This document shows, in pieces, positions 27,026-35,230 of a stretch of 64,000 nucleotides of DNA. Below the pieces are notes generated by a model. It did not search any database and was not told the DNA's origin. It saw only the letters and a program-made list of their open reading frames with translations. The position numbers and the translations under genes are program-made. The first letter of the stretch is position 1. Each line of letters starts with the position of its first letter. Source of the DNA: CBFHSF01 sp965658445 (GTDB lineage Bacteria; Bacteroidota; Bacteroidia; Flavobacteriales; Schleiferiaceae). The stretch spans positions 1 through 64,000 of the forward strand of contig CBFHSF010000015.1 of assembly GCA_965658445.1 (NCBI GenBank), written 5' to 3'.

Positions 27026-29032
27026 ATGACAAAGGAAGCATTTCAGTCGGCCATCCGCGCCGGAATTCCATCCGAACTCCCAGAAAACAAAGGGAGAAAT
27101 AAGAGATTTAGCCACGCACCCGATCGCAAGGACATCTTGTCTGCGGACGAAAAGAAACTGGCTGTAAAAAATGCCTTGAGATATTTCAAGGAAGAATGGC
27201 ATGAGGTTTTGGCTCCAGAATTTGCCGAAGAGCTCAAGACCTACGGCCGCATTTACATGTACCGCTTTAAGCCAGATTACGACATGTACGCCCGCCCCAT
27301 TGAGGAGTATCCTGCGGTATCTCAGCAGGCGGCTTCCATCATGCTCATGATTCAGAACAACTTGGATCCAGCCGTTGCCCAACACCCCGATGAACTCATT
27401 ACCTATGGAGGAAACGGCGCTGTTTTCCAAAACTGGGCGCAGTACCTTCTCTGTATGCAATATCTCTCTCAAATGACAGAGGAGCAAACTTTGCACATGT
27501 ATTCAGGACATCCCATGGGACTCTTCCCATCTTCAGCGGAAGCGCCAAGAGTGGTAGTTACCAATGGAATGATGATTCCAAACTATTCACAACCGGATGA
27601 CTGGGAGAAATTCAACGCCTTGGGCGTTACTCAATACGGTCAGATGACGGCCGGCTCTTACATGTACATTGGACCGCAGGGAATTGTACACGGAACCACG
27701 ATTACGGTTTTGAATGCTGCCAGAAAGCTGGACCAACAAAGACAAACCACGGGAACCAAACTATTTGTTACCGCGGGTCTAGGGGGTATGAGTGGAGCAC
27801 AACCCAAGGCGGGTAACATCGCAGGAGTGGTTTCCATCACAGCAGAAATCAACCCATTGGCCGCGTACAAGCGTCACGAGCAAGGTTGGGTAGATAGAGT
27901 GATCGAAGATGTAGATGAGGCTATTGATAAAGCCCTGGAACTGCAAGAAAAAGGAGAAGCTTCTTCCATTGCTTACCTAGGTAATATTGTGGATTTGTGG
28001 GAGCGCATGGCAGAGAGAAAAATCGCCGTTGACATTGGCTCTGACCAAACGTCCTTGCACAATCCTTGGGCCGGAGGATACTATCCTGCGGGTCTATCTT
28101 ACGAGGACAGCAATGACATGATGGCCAACAATCCCGAGGAGTTCAAGGAAAGAGTTCAAGATACCTTAAGACGTCACATCGCTGCGGTTAATACACTTTG
28201 CGAAAATGGAATGTACTTCTTTGACTACGGAAATGCCTTCTTGTTGGAGTCCAGCCGTGCTGGTGCCGATGTAATGGCAGAAAACAACATTGACTTTAGA
28301 TACCCCTCATACGTTCAGGACATCTTAGGACCCATGTGTTTCGACTATGGATTTGGTCCCTTTAGATGGGTTTGTACTAGTGGAAAGCCAGAAGATTTGG
28401 CCTACACAGACCAACTCGCCACAGAGGTCCTCAACGAAATTATGCAGTCTAGCCCTGCAGAGATTCAACTGCAAATGCAGGACAACATTACCTGGATCAA
28501 AGCGGCAGGAGAAAACAAAATGGTTGTGGGTTCACAGGCCAGAATTCTCTACGCCGATGCAGAAGGACGTGCCAAAATCGCCTTGGCGTTTAACAAGGCT
28601 GTGGCCGAAGGAAAAATTGGCCCCGTAGTTCTTGGACGCGATCACCACGATGTATCGGGAACGGATTCTCCCTTTAGAGAGACCTCAAACATTTACGACG
28701 GCTCTCGCTTTACAGCGGATATGGCCATCCACAACGTCATCGGAGACAGCTTTAGAGGAGCTACTTGGGTTTCCATCCACAACGGTGGCGGCGTAGGTTG
28801 GGGAGAAGTTATGAACGGAGGATTTGGAATGTTGCTCGACGGTTCTTCCGATGCGGCTAGAAAACTACAAAACATGTTGTTCTACGACGTAAACAACGGA
28901 ATTGCAAGAAGATCTTGGGCGCGCAATGACGAAGCCCTTTTTGCCATTCAAAGAGAGATGGACAGAAGTCCGAATTTGGTGGTAACACTTCCAAATGTCG
29001 CCAAAGATTCTTTACTTGAGGACCTATTTTAA
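27026..29032 (+). CDS. hutU: Urocanate hydratase (long Bacteroidota form)
   Basis: Urocanase converts urocanate to imidazolonepropionate in histidine degradation, using tightly bound NAD as electrophile. From ATG 27026 the protein has 668 residues, longer than the about 550 of classical HutU but matching the long form I know from Bacteroidota. NAD-binding elements are TAGLGGMSGAQPKAGNIAG and DIGSDQTSLHNPWAGGYYP. The conserved segment FGFGPFRWVCTSGKP-like (FDYGFGPFRWVCTSGK) contains the Cys expected at the active site, and ISNGGGVGWGE-like VSIHNGGGVGWGEV is present. No hutH, hutI or ftcD lies in the window. Confidence 0.93.
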   Translation: MTKEAFQSAIRAGIPSELPENKGRNKRFSHAPDRKDILSADEKKLAVKNALRYFKEEWHEVLAPEFAEELKTYGRIYMYRFKPDYDMYARPIEEYPAVSQQAASIMLMIQNNLDPAVAQHPDELITYGGNGAVFQNWAQYLLCMQYLSQMTEEQTLHMYSGHPMGLFPSSAEAPRVVVTNGMMIPNYSQPDDWEKFNALGVTQYGQMTAGSYMYIGPQGIVHGTTITVLNAARKLDQQRQTTGTKLFVTAGLGGMSGAQPKAGNIAGVVSITAEINPLAAYKRHEQGWVDRVIEDVDEAIDKALELQEKGEASSIAYLGNIVDLWERMAERKIAVDIGSDQTSLHNPWAGGYYPAGLSYEDSNDMMANNPEEFKERVQDTLRRHIAAVNTLCENGMYFFDYGNAFLLESSRAGADVMAENNIDFRYPSYVQDILGPMCFDYGFGPFRWVCTSGKPEDLAYTDQLATEVLNEIMQSSPAEIQLQMQDNITWIKAAGENKMVVGSQARILYADAEGRAKIALAFNKAVAEGKIGPVVLGRDHHDVSGTDSPFRETSNIYDGSRFTADMAIHNVIGDSFRGATWVSIHNGGGVGWGEVMNGGFGMLLDGSSDAARKLQNMLFYDVNNGIARRSWARNDEALFAIQREMDRSPNLVVTLPNVAKDSLLEDLF

Positions 29033-29041
29033 ACACACAGC

Positions 29042-29665
29042 ATGCAAAAATTAACACTACCCCTTGCTCTTATTGCCCTTGCGGGGGTTATTGGATTGTT
29101 TTTCCTTCAGTTGTCTGGAGGGTCTGAGGAACTCAAAACCATGGGGCCCGACACAGCGGCTTCCGGAGAGATTACCATTCCCAATGTAGCCTTTGTTCAC
29201 CTGGATACGCTTATTGAAAAATACGAGCGTCATCAAGTACTTTCGGCGGAGTTTGAAAAGGAGGCCCAAATGGCAGAGCTCAAACTTAAAGCTCGTCAAG
29301 CGGATATCGAAAAGGATTTTGAAATCTACAGCCAACGCGCGCAAACTTTGAGCCCCGAGCAACGCCGCGAAGCAGAATTGGACTTGCAGAGGCTACAGGC
29401 ACAATTCCAACAACAAACTCAGGCAACGCAGCAAGAACTCATGATCAAACAACAAGAATTGTCCATGTCACTCAAAGAAGATTTGGATTTGGTTATTGAT
29501 CGCGTTCAGAAGGAAATGGGCTTAGACCTCATTCTCTCTAAAGAAACCGGAGGAAACGTATTGTATGCGGGGCCCAAACTAGACATCACACAACAAGTGG
29601 TTACTTACCTCAACGAGGAATACCACAAAGGCGAAAACGAAGGAGACGTTGAAGCCGACAAATAA
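29042..29665 (+). CDS. OmpH/Skp-family periplasmic chaperone
   Basis: This 207-residue protein has an N-terminal hydrophobic segment (LPLALIALAGVIGLFFLQL) that is a signal or anchor. IPNVAFVHLDTLIEKYERHQ is the Skp beta-core start. A long coiled coil follows (about 75-155, rich in Gln, Glu and Lys), and the C-terminal return strand includes MGLDLILSKETGGNVLYAG and LDITQQVVTYLNEEY. Skp carries unfolded outer membrane proteins through the periplasm. It follows hutU by 9 bp and overlaps the next gene by 17 bp. The last residues (EGDVEADK) are acidic. Confidence 0.88.
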   Translation: MQKLTLPLALIALAGVIGLFFLQLSGGSEELKTMGPDTAASGEITIPNVAFVHLDTLIEKYERHQVLSAEFEKEAQMAELKLKARQADIEKDFEIYSQRAQTLSPEQRREAELDLQRLQAQFQQQTQATQQELMIKQQELSMSLKEDLDLVIDRVQKEMGLDLILSKETGGNVLYAGPKLDITQQVVTYLNEEYHKGENEGDVEADK

Positions 29666-30074
29666 AAAATACCTGAGATTTCTATCAAGAGCAGTCCTTG
29701 GATTGCTCTTGCTGGGATCTTTTGCGTCTTGTCAAAAAGACATTGAAGACGAGGACTTCCGCCTCAACTGGGTGGGGTCTTGGACTTGCAACGAAGTGGA
29801 AGGCAATTTTGCCCCACAAGTCTACGCTGTAGAAATCGTTGAATTTGGCGATGAGGATTGGGTGCGTCTAGAAGGCCTATACGGGCAAGGACCAGGTTTC
29901 TTTGTCGATGCCATTGTGGGAGAAAATACCATGACCATCCCCGAACAACAAGTAGATGGCTTTTCCTTTTCCGGAACAGCACAGATCAACAACAACATTG
30001 ACTACATCGAGTTCAACTGGACGGTCAACGACGGCACCGGAGAAGATTACGTCGCTGGCTTTATGTCCAGATAA
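29649..30074 (+). CDS. Small lipoprotein, unknown function
   Basis: The protein has 141 residues from a TTG start at 29649, overlapping the Skp gene by 17 bp. It has a Lys-rich N-terminus, a hydrophobic segment and a lipobox (GLLLLGSFASCQKD), so it is a lipoprotein. The mature part is about 105 residues, acidic and beta-rich (WVGSWTCNEVEGNF, YAVEIVEFGDEDWVRLEGLY, GFSFSGTAQINNN), like a small lipocalin-like or calycin-type domain. No motif suggests a function. Coupling to Skp hints at envelope assembly. Confidence 0.65.
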   Translation: MKPTNKKYLRFLSRAVLGLLLLGSFASCQKDIEDEDFRLNWVGSWTCNEVEGNFAPQVYAVEIVEFGDEDWVRLEGLYGQGPGFFVDAIVGENTMTIPEQQVDGFSFSGTAQINNNIDYIEFNWTVNDGTGEDYVAGFMSR

Positions 30075-30103
30075 AGCTTATAGATACATAGTCAAGACAA
30101 TCG

Positions 30104-31423
30104 CTACTTTACCTCCCCCTTGTATTCATAACCCAAGTTATTCACCGTAGACTCTACTTCTTTGAGGTCCACAGAATCTCCCTTGAGAGTTACATGTCCA
30201 TTGGATAAATCCACAACGGCTTCGCTTACACTATCTAAGGCGGTAAGATTCTTTTCTACAGAGGCCTTACAGTGATTGCAAGTCATTCCTCCTACTTCTA
30301 TTTCTGAGTTCATTTTTCTTTCGAGTTTTTCGTTTTCCGTTTCAGAGCCATTGTTTGCGCCCGTATCTCCTGTCGTACAGGTACAATCGGATGCATCGGA
30401 TTTTCCAATGGCCTTTGGGAAATACCTTCTGAACATTACATTCAAAAGCAAAATACCTAAGATTGCAGAACTTCCCCACTGCAACCAAAGGGGCAACATA
30501 TGCGATTCGTGGTGGTCGTGAGCCCCCATGGCTCCCAACTGAAACCACTCCGCAGGCAAGAATTGATCGATGATTCCTCCTGTCACCAAAGACATTCCTA
30601 TGATGCTGATCAGGTAGGCATACAATGATTTCTTGCCCAATGACTTTCCAATAACCGTTATGGTTCCGGCATTGGTAGCGGGTCCTGCCATGAGAAAAAC
30701 AAATGCCGCTCCAGGAGACAAACCCTTCATCATTAGAGCTGCAGCAATGGGCACGGATCCCGTAGCACAAACGTACATGGGAATGGAAGCCACCAAAATC
30801 ACCAACATACTCAACCATGGAGAAGAGAGATATTCCGTAAAGAGCGAATCGGGCACAAATGTGGTAATGGCCGCAGCGATTACTAGTCCAATGACCAACC
30901 ACTTGGCAATGTCTTCCAGGAATTCTACAAAGGCGTATCTAAAGAGCTCCTTGACTTTACTGCCCTTAAATTCTGAGGTTACCGCTTGGTCCTTCACCAC
31001 TTCCTTTTCTTTAGAAGTCATGGCATTGGTCAAACCTCCACCGAACACTCCCGAGACAAAGGCCACAATGGGTCTGATGATGGCAAAGGGCCAACCCATA
31101 AGTGAGTAGGTCACCAAGATGGAGTCCACACCCGTTTGAGGCGTAGAAATTAAGAAGGAGACGCTAGCTCCCTTGCTCGCACCATTGGCGTGAAGAGAAA
31201 CTCCTGTGGGAATCACTCCACAAGAGCAAAGCGGCAACGGTACTCCCAAAAAAGCAGAATACACTGCAGACTTCCAAGTGGGTTTCCCCAACCATTGAGT
31301 CATGCGACCTGGAGGCACAAAAACCCTCAACACCCCAGCGATAAAAAATCCCAAGAGCAGATAGGGCGACATCTCGTTAAAGAGCCACAGTATCTCAGTG
31401 AAAAATTGCTTGATCCAATCCAA
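30104..31423 (-). CDS. SO_0444-type Cu/Zn efflux permease with C-terminal HMA domain
   Basis: This 439-residue protein has a permease part of the DUF318/ArsP class with about eight TM helices (FLGVPLPLCSCGVIPTGVSL is the conserved Cys-Ser-Cys-Gly motif; STPQTGVDSILVTYSLMGWP and GPATNAGTITVIGKSLGKK follow). A Cys-containing linker (SDCTCTTGDTG) then leads to a heavy-metal-associated domain, VGGMTCNHCKASVEKNL, with the CxxC copper site. This combination is that of SO_0444-family Cu/Zn exporters. It is located in the inner membrane. It lies 12 kb from the probable copper-uptake locus at 42832-47060, on the same strand. Confidence 0.88.
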   Translation of the reverse strand: MDWIKQFFTEILWLFNEMSPYLLLGFFIAGVLRVFVPPGRMTQWLGKPTWKSAVYSAFLGVPLPLCSCGVIPTGVSLHANGASKGASVSFLISTPQTGVDSILVTYSLMGWPFAIIRPIVAFVSGVFGGGLTNAMTSKEKEVVKDQAVTSEFKGSKVKELFRYAFVEFLEDIAKWLVIGLVIAAAITTFVPDSLFTEYLSSPWLSMLVILVASIPMYVCATGSVPIAAALMMKGLSPGAAFVFLMAGPATNAGTITVIGKSLGKKSLYAYLISIIGMSLVTGGIIDQFLPAEWFQLGAMGAHDHHESHMLPLWLQWGSSAILGILLLNVMFRRYFPKAIGKSDASDCTCTTGDTGANNGSETENEKLERKMNSEIEVGGMTCNHCKASVEKNLTALDSVSEAVVDLSNGHVTLKGDSVDLKEVESTVNNLGYEYKGEVK

Positions 31424-31460
31424 GGGTTCTGTCCTTTTGCTTTTTTAGCGATCTATTCAA

Positions 31461-31495
31461 AAAAAGCCACCTCGCAAGGCGAAGTGGCTTTTTGA
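31461..31495 (-). terminator. Terminator after acyl-CoA dehydrogenase gene
   Basis: On the minus strand AAAAAGCCACTTCGC pairs with GCGAGGTGGCTTTTT around the loop CTT, with one G-U pair. It is followed by a T tract (TTGAATAG). It lies between the acyl-CoA dehydrogenase stop and the permease start, so the permease is transcribed separately or by read-through. Confidence 0.8.
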
Positions 31496-31515
31496 ACGAT
31501 GTCTATTTTCTTTTC

Positions 31516-32658
31516 TTATTCAGAAAGCACACTTCTAGAAATCACGATTTTCTGGATTTCAGAAGTTCCTTCATAAATCTGAGTAATCTTAGCATCTCTC
31601 ATCAAGCGCTCTACGTGGTATTCTTTTACGAAACCGTAACCACCGTGAACCTGAACGGCCTCTGTAGTTACTTCCATAGCTACTTGAGAAGCGTATAACT
31701 TGGCTTGAGCACTTTCCTTGTCAAAGGGAAGTCCTTGATCTTTTAGCCAGGCTGCTTTGAGAACCAATGCGCGAGCTGCGTCAATCTTAGTGCTCATATC
31801 TGCCAATTTAAAGGCAATGGCTTGGTGTTCTGCGATGGGCTTACCAAAAGACTTTCTCTCCTTGGCGTACTGTACAGCCAATTCAAAAGCTCCAGAAGCA
31901 ATACCCAAAGCTTGGGCAGCAATACCAATACGTCCTCCAGAGAGAACTTTCATGGCGAATTTGAAACCAAATCCGTCTTCGCCAATTCTATTTTCTTTGG
32001 GAACCTTAACGTCGGTAAACATCAAAGAGTGAGTATCCGACCCACGGATTCCCAACTTGTCTTCTTTCTTACCTACAACAAATCCGTCCATTCCCTTCTC
32101 AAGGATTACACAGTTGATTCCGCGGTGTTTCTTTTCTACGTCGGTTTGAGCAATTACCAAAGCAAACTGAGAAGTGTTACCGTTGGTAATCCAGTTTTTG
32201 GTTCCGTTTACTACGTAGTGATCTCCTGCGTCAATGGCGGTTGTTTTCTGTGAGGTTGCATCAGAACCTGCTTCGGGCTCTGACAAACAGAAACATCCAA
32301 TCACTTCTCCAGAAGCCAATGGCTTCAAGTATTTTTCTTTTTGCTCTTCCGTTCCGAATTTTTCAAGTCCCCAACAAACCAATGAGTTGTTTACGGACAT
32401 AACAACAGAAGCCGAAGCATCTACCTTAGAAATTTCCTCCATGGCCAACACGTAAGAAATGGTATCCATACCACCACCGCCGTACTTGGGGTCAACCATC
32501 ATTCCGAGAAAGCCGAGCTCTCCCATTTTCTTGATTTGTTCGTGTGGAAATTCTTGTTTGTCGTCGCGCTCAATTACGCCAGGAAGAAGCTCGTTTTGAG
32601 CAAAATCTCTCGCGGCATCGCGAATCATCAAATGCTCTTCTGAAAGTTCAAAGTTCAT
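31516..32658 (-). CDS. Acyl-CoA dehydrogenase
   Basis: This 380-residue FAD enzyme oxidises acyl-CoA to enoyl-CoA in beta-oxidation. The standard motifs are CFCLSEPEAGSDATSQKT, WITNGNTSQFALVIA and GGYGFVKEYHVERLMRDAKI; IYEGTSEIQKIVI at the end carries the conserved Glu region. The N-terminal helical domain starts MNFELSEEHLMIRDAARDF. The chain length preference (short, medium) cannot be told. A TATCTTTG promoter box lies 41 nt upstream. Confidence 0.95.
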   Translation of the reverse strand: MNFELSEEHLMIRDAARDFAQNELLPGVIERDDKQEFPHEQIKKMGELGFLGMMVDPKYGGGGMDTISYVLAMEEISKVDASASVVMSVNNSLVCWGLEKFGTEEQKEKYLKPLASGEVIGCFCLSEPEAGSDATSQKTTAIDAGDHYVVNGTKNWITNGNTSQFALVIAQTDVEKKHRGINCVILEKGMDGFVVGKKEDKLGIRGSDTHSLMFTDVKVPKENRIGEDGFGFKFAMKVLSGGRIGIAAQALGIASGAFELAVQYAKERKSFGKPIAEHQAIAFKLADMSTKIDAARALVLKAAWLKDQGLPFDKESAQAKLYASQVAMEVTTEAVQVHGGYGFVKEYHVERLMRDAKITQIYEGTSEIQKIVISRSVLSE

Positions 32659-32698
32659 TATCTGGGGGATTTATCTTTACTTTACTTTTAACTGATTG

Positions 32699-32706
32699 CA
32701 AAGATA
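32699..32706 (-). promoter_or_regulatory. -7 box for acyl-CoA dehydrogenase
   Basis: On the minus strand TATCTTTG matches the TAnnTTTG -7 consensus, 41 nt upstream of the start codon. The -33 region at the 19-nt spacing is GTTTTC-like and poor. Confidence 0.5.
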
Positions 32707-32760
32707 ATTGTTTTTATGGGGAAAACCGCATATTTAAAGCCCTCAGATTCAACCCCTGAT

Positions 32761-33855
32761 ATGGATTTTATGGAATATGTTGTTCTGGGACTTATGTCGG
32801 GAACTTCCCTAGACGGCCTCGATATATGTTGTGTGCGATTTCAACATTCAGAAAAGGGCTGGAATTTCTCCCTACTTGACGCAGAAACCACTCCCCTTCC
32901 GCCCGATTTACAAAGGGGAATTCAGGCTTTTGATCAACTTTCAGAATCCCAATTAAAAGACCTCAGCCATGAGATGGGAGTTTTTTCGGGAGAGGCGGTA
33001 AATCACTTTTTGTCTAAGCACAATCTTCCAAAAGTCAAACTCATCGGCGCCCACGGGCACACGGTTTTTCACCAACCGGACAAAGGTCGTACCGTTCAAA
33101 TTGGAAATGGCCCCGAAATTAGAGACCTAACAGGCATTACCACCATTTGCGACTTCCGAGTCGGCGATGTGGCATTGGGAGGACAAGGAGCCCCTTTGGT
33201 GCCCATTGGGGATAGACTGCTGTTTTCTGATATGCCAGCCTGTTTAAATCTGGGAGGCTTTGCCAATGTTTCTTTTGAAGAAGAAGGCCAACGCATTGCC
33301 TACGACCTCTGCCCCGTCAATTTTGTGTTGAATGAATGGGCCAACAAACTCAACGTTCCGTATGACGAGGACGGCAACATCAGCCGCAGCGGCGAAATCA
33401 TTTTGCCCTTGCTCAACGAACTCAATGACCTTTCTTATTACAGCGAGGCACCTCCTAAATCTTTGGGTAGAGAATGGATAGAGAAAAAAGTAAATCCGCT
33501 ACTAGAAAAATACGCTTCAGATCATTCCAAAGCCAATGTTTCTAATAATGTAGAAAACATCATGGCCACCTTTACAGAACACGCGGCAGAGATTATTTCT
33601 GGGGAACTGGCCAAAATAGGCGGTCCCGTTTTGGTTACGGGAGGTGGCGCGTACAACCAATACCTCATTGAAAAAATTCGAACCAAATCTGCCGTTTCCC
33701 TTCTCATTCCTCAACCCCAGCTCATTGAATACAAAGAGGCTTTGATCTTTGCCTTTTTGGCGGTTCTCAAATACCGAGGTGAAATCAATGTGTTGGCCTC
33801 GGTAACCGGAGCCAAAAAAGATCACAGCTCAGGAGTGATTTGGCCGGCTAAATAG
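32761..33855 (+). CDS. anmK: Anhydro-N-acetylmuramic acid kinase
   Basis: AnmK phosphorylates and opens 1,6-anhydro-MurNAc released by peptidoglycan turnover, feeding recycling. From ATG 32761 the protein has 364 residues, with the family motifs GLMSGTSLDGLDICCVRF, IGAHGHTVFHQP, DFRVGDVALGGQGAPLVP, CLNLGGFANVSF and VTGGGAYN. An earlier in-frame ATG at 32716 adds 15 residues without family similarity. It diverges from the acyl-CoA dehydrogenase gene. The glucosaminidase at 24978-25892 is another peptidoglycan enzyme in the window, but not linked to it. Confidence 0.93.
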   Translation: MDFMEYVVLGLMSGTSLDGLDICCVRFQHSEKGWNFSLLDAETTPLPPDLQRGIQAFDQLSESQLKDLSHEMGVFSGEAVNHFLSKHNLPKVKLIGAHGHTVFHQPDKGRTVQIGNGPEIRDLTGITTICDFRVGDVALGGQGAPLVPIGDRLLFSDMPACLNLGGFANVSFEEEGQRIAYDLCPVNFVLNEWANKLNVPYDEDGNISRSGEIILPLLNELNDLSYYSEAPPKSLGREWIEKKVNPLLEKYASDHSKANVSNNVENIMATFTEHAAEIISGELAKIGGPVLVTGGGAYNQYLIEKIRTKSAVSLLIPQPQLIEYKEALIFAFLAVLKYRGEINVLASVTGAKKDHSSGVIWPAK

Positions 33856-33876
33856 CAATTATTTCGGCTATTCGTG

Positions 33877-33884
33877 TAATTTTG
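33877..33884 (+). promoter_or_regulatory. -7 box for the amino-acid dehydrogenase gene
   Basis: TAATTTTG matches TAnnTTTG and ends 20 nt before the ATG at 33905. No convincing -33 TTTG is seen at 17-21 nt spacing. Confidence 0.45.
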
Positions 33885-33904
33885 CGACAACCAAAATCAC
33901 AGTT

Positions 33905-35131
33905 ATGCTAGAGCAACTCAAGGCCTATGAGGCCAAACCCGCAGAAATTGTATTTCACTGGACAGATTCAGAAACCGAAGCAGAAGGTTGGGTAGTTATC
34001 AACTCGTTACGAGGAGGTGCTGCCGGAGGAGGAACCCGCATGAGAAAGGGACTTACTCAACACGAAGTATTGTCTTTGGCCAAGACCATGGAAATCAAAT
34101 TCACCGTTGCAGGACCCGCCATTGGTGGTGCCAAGTCTGGTATTAATTTTGACCCCGCAGACCCCAGAAAAAAGGGCGTTCTCGAGAGATGGTACAAGGC
34201 CGTTAAGCCCCTTTTGACCAACTACTACGGGACGGGAGGAGATATGAACGTGGATCAAAAAACGGAAGTGATCCCTACGACTTCTGCCTTGGGCATTAAG
34301 CATCCACAAGAAGGAGTTCTTCAAGGACATTACCAGCCTTCTGAGGACGAAAAAGCACAGAAGATAAAGCAACTTCAAGACGGAGTTTCTCTACAAGTCA
34401 CCAATACGGACCTCACTCCCGATCCTGAGTCTACGCACAAAGCTGGAGACTTGATCACAGGTTATGGGGTTAGCGAATCCGTTCGTCACTTTTATGATAT
34501 CTACGGCGGAAGCGTAGAAGGCAAGAGAGTCATCATCCAAGGATGGGGTGTTGTGGCATCAGCCGCAGCTTGGTACTTAGCCCAAGCCGGAGCCAAAGTG
34601 GTTGGAATCATTGACCGCGTAGGGGGTCTCATCAACAAAGAAGGTTTCACTTTTGAAGAAATCACCACTCTTCTCAACGACAGAAGCTCTAACTACTTGG
34701 AGGCTGACAACATCATTCCCTTTGACGAAATCAACCAGAGCATTTGGAGCGTAGGTGCGGAAGTTTTTATTCCCGCTGCTGCCTCTAGACTTTTGACCAA
34801 GGACCAATTGGATCAAATGATTGCCAATGGATTGGAAGTGATTTCTGCGGGAGCCAACGTTCCCTTTGCAGATTCAGAAATATTCTACGGTCCCATTGCG
34901 GCTTATGCCGATGAGAAGGTGAGCTGTATTCCCGACTTTATCTCCAACTGTGGTATGGCAAGAGTATTTGGTTACCTCATGCAGTCCAAAATCGAAGTGA
35001 CCGACACAGCGATTTTTAAGGATGCATCGGACACCATCAAAGGAGCTTTGGAAGCCACTCACACCCAGCGTGCAGATCGTCTGAGACTTACCGAAACAGC
35101 TTATCAAATTGCCCTCAATCAATTGATGTAA
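33905..35131 (+). CDS. Glu/Leu/Phe/Val dehydrogenase family protein
   Basis: This 408-residue NAD(P)-dependent amino-acid dehydrogenase has the dimerisation domain with INSLRGGAAGGGTRM and VAGPAIGGAKSGINFDP (catalytic Lys), NYYGTGGDMNVDQ, and the Rossmann domain VIIQGWGVVASAAAWYLAQAG. VSCIPDFISNCGMARVF is the conserved C-terminal part. It differs from typical GDH by a long insertion (about 140-165, KHPQEGVLQGHYQPSEDEK) and by GWGVVA in place of GFGNVG. The exact substrate (Glu, Leu or Val) is not clear. It is monocistronic between anmK and nhaD. Confidence 0.85.
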   Translation: MLEQLKAYEAKPAEIVFHWTDSETEAEGWVVINSLRGGAAGGGTRMRKGLTQHEVLSLAKTMEIKFTVAGPAIGGAKSGINFDPADPRKKGVLERWYKAVKPLLTNYYGTGGDMNVDQKTEVIPTTSALGIKHPQEGVLQGHYQPSEDEKAQKIKQLQDGVSLQVTNTDLTPDPESTHKAGDLITGYGVSESVRHFYDIYGGSVEGKRVIIQGWGVVASAAAWYLAQAGAKVVGIIDRVGGLINKEGFTFEEITTLLNDRSSNYLEADNIIPFDEINQSIWSVGAEVFIPAAASRLLTKDQLDQMIANGLEVISAGANVPFADSEIFYGPIAAYADEKVSCIPDFISNCGMARVFGYLMQSKIEVTDTAIFKDASDTIKGALEATHTQRADRLRLTETAYQIALNQLM

Positions 35132-35170
35132 AAAAAACATAGGTTATTCAAAAGGTGGCTTTGTAAAAAG

Positions 35171-35178
35171 TATCTTTG
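35171..35178 (+). promoter_or_regulatory. -7 box for nhaD
   Basis: TATCTTTG matches the TAnnTTTG consensus, with about 52 nt to the nhaD ATG. The -33 is weak, and only TTAT is found near the expected distance. Confidence 0.4.
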
Positions 35179-35230
35179 ATTCACTTATTGTAAATGGTCC
35201 GGCAACATGGACCAAAAATCACTGAGATAG

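Noticed and set aside
30342..30902. 186-codon minus-strand frame in another phase of the permease gene
   Set aside because: It overlaps a well supported permease with HMA domain; no independent motif.
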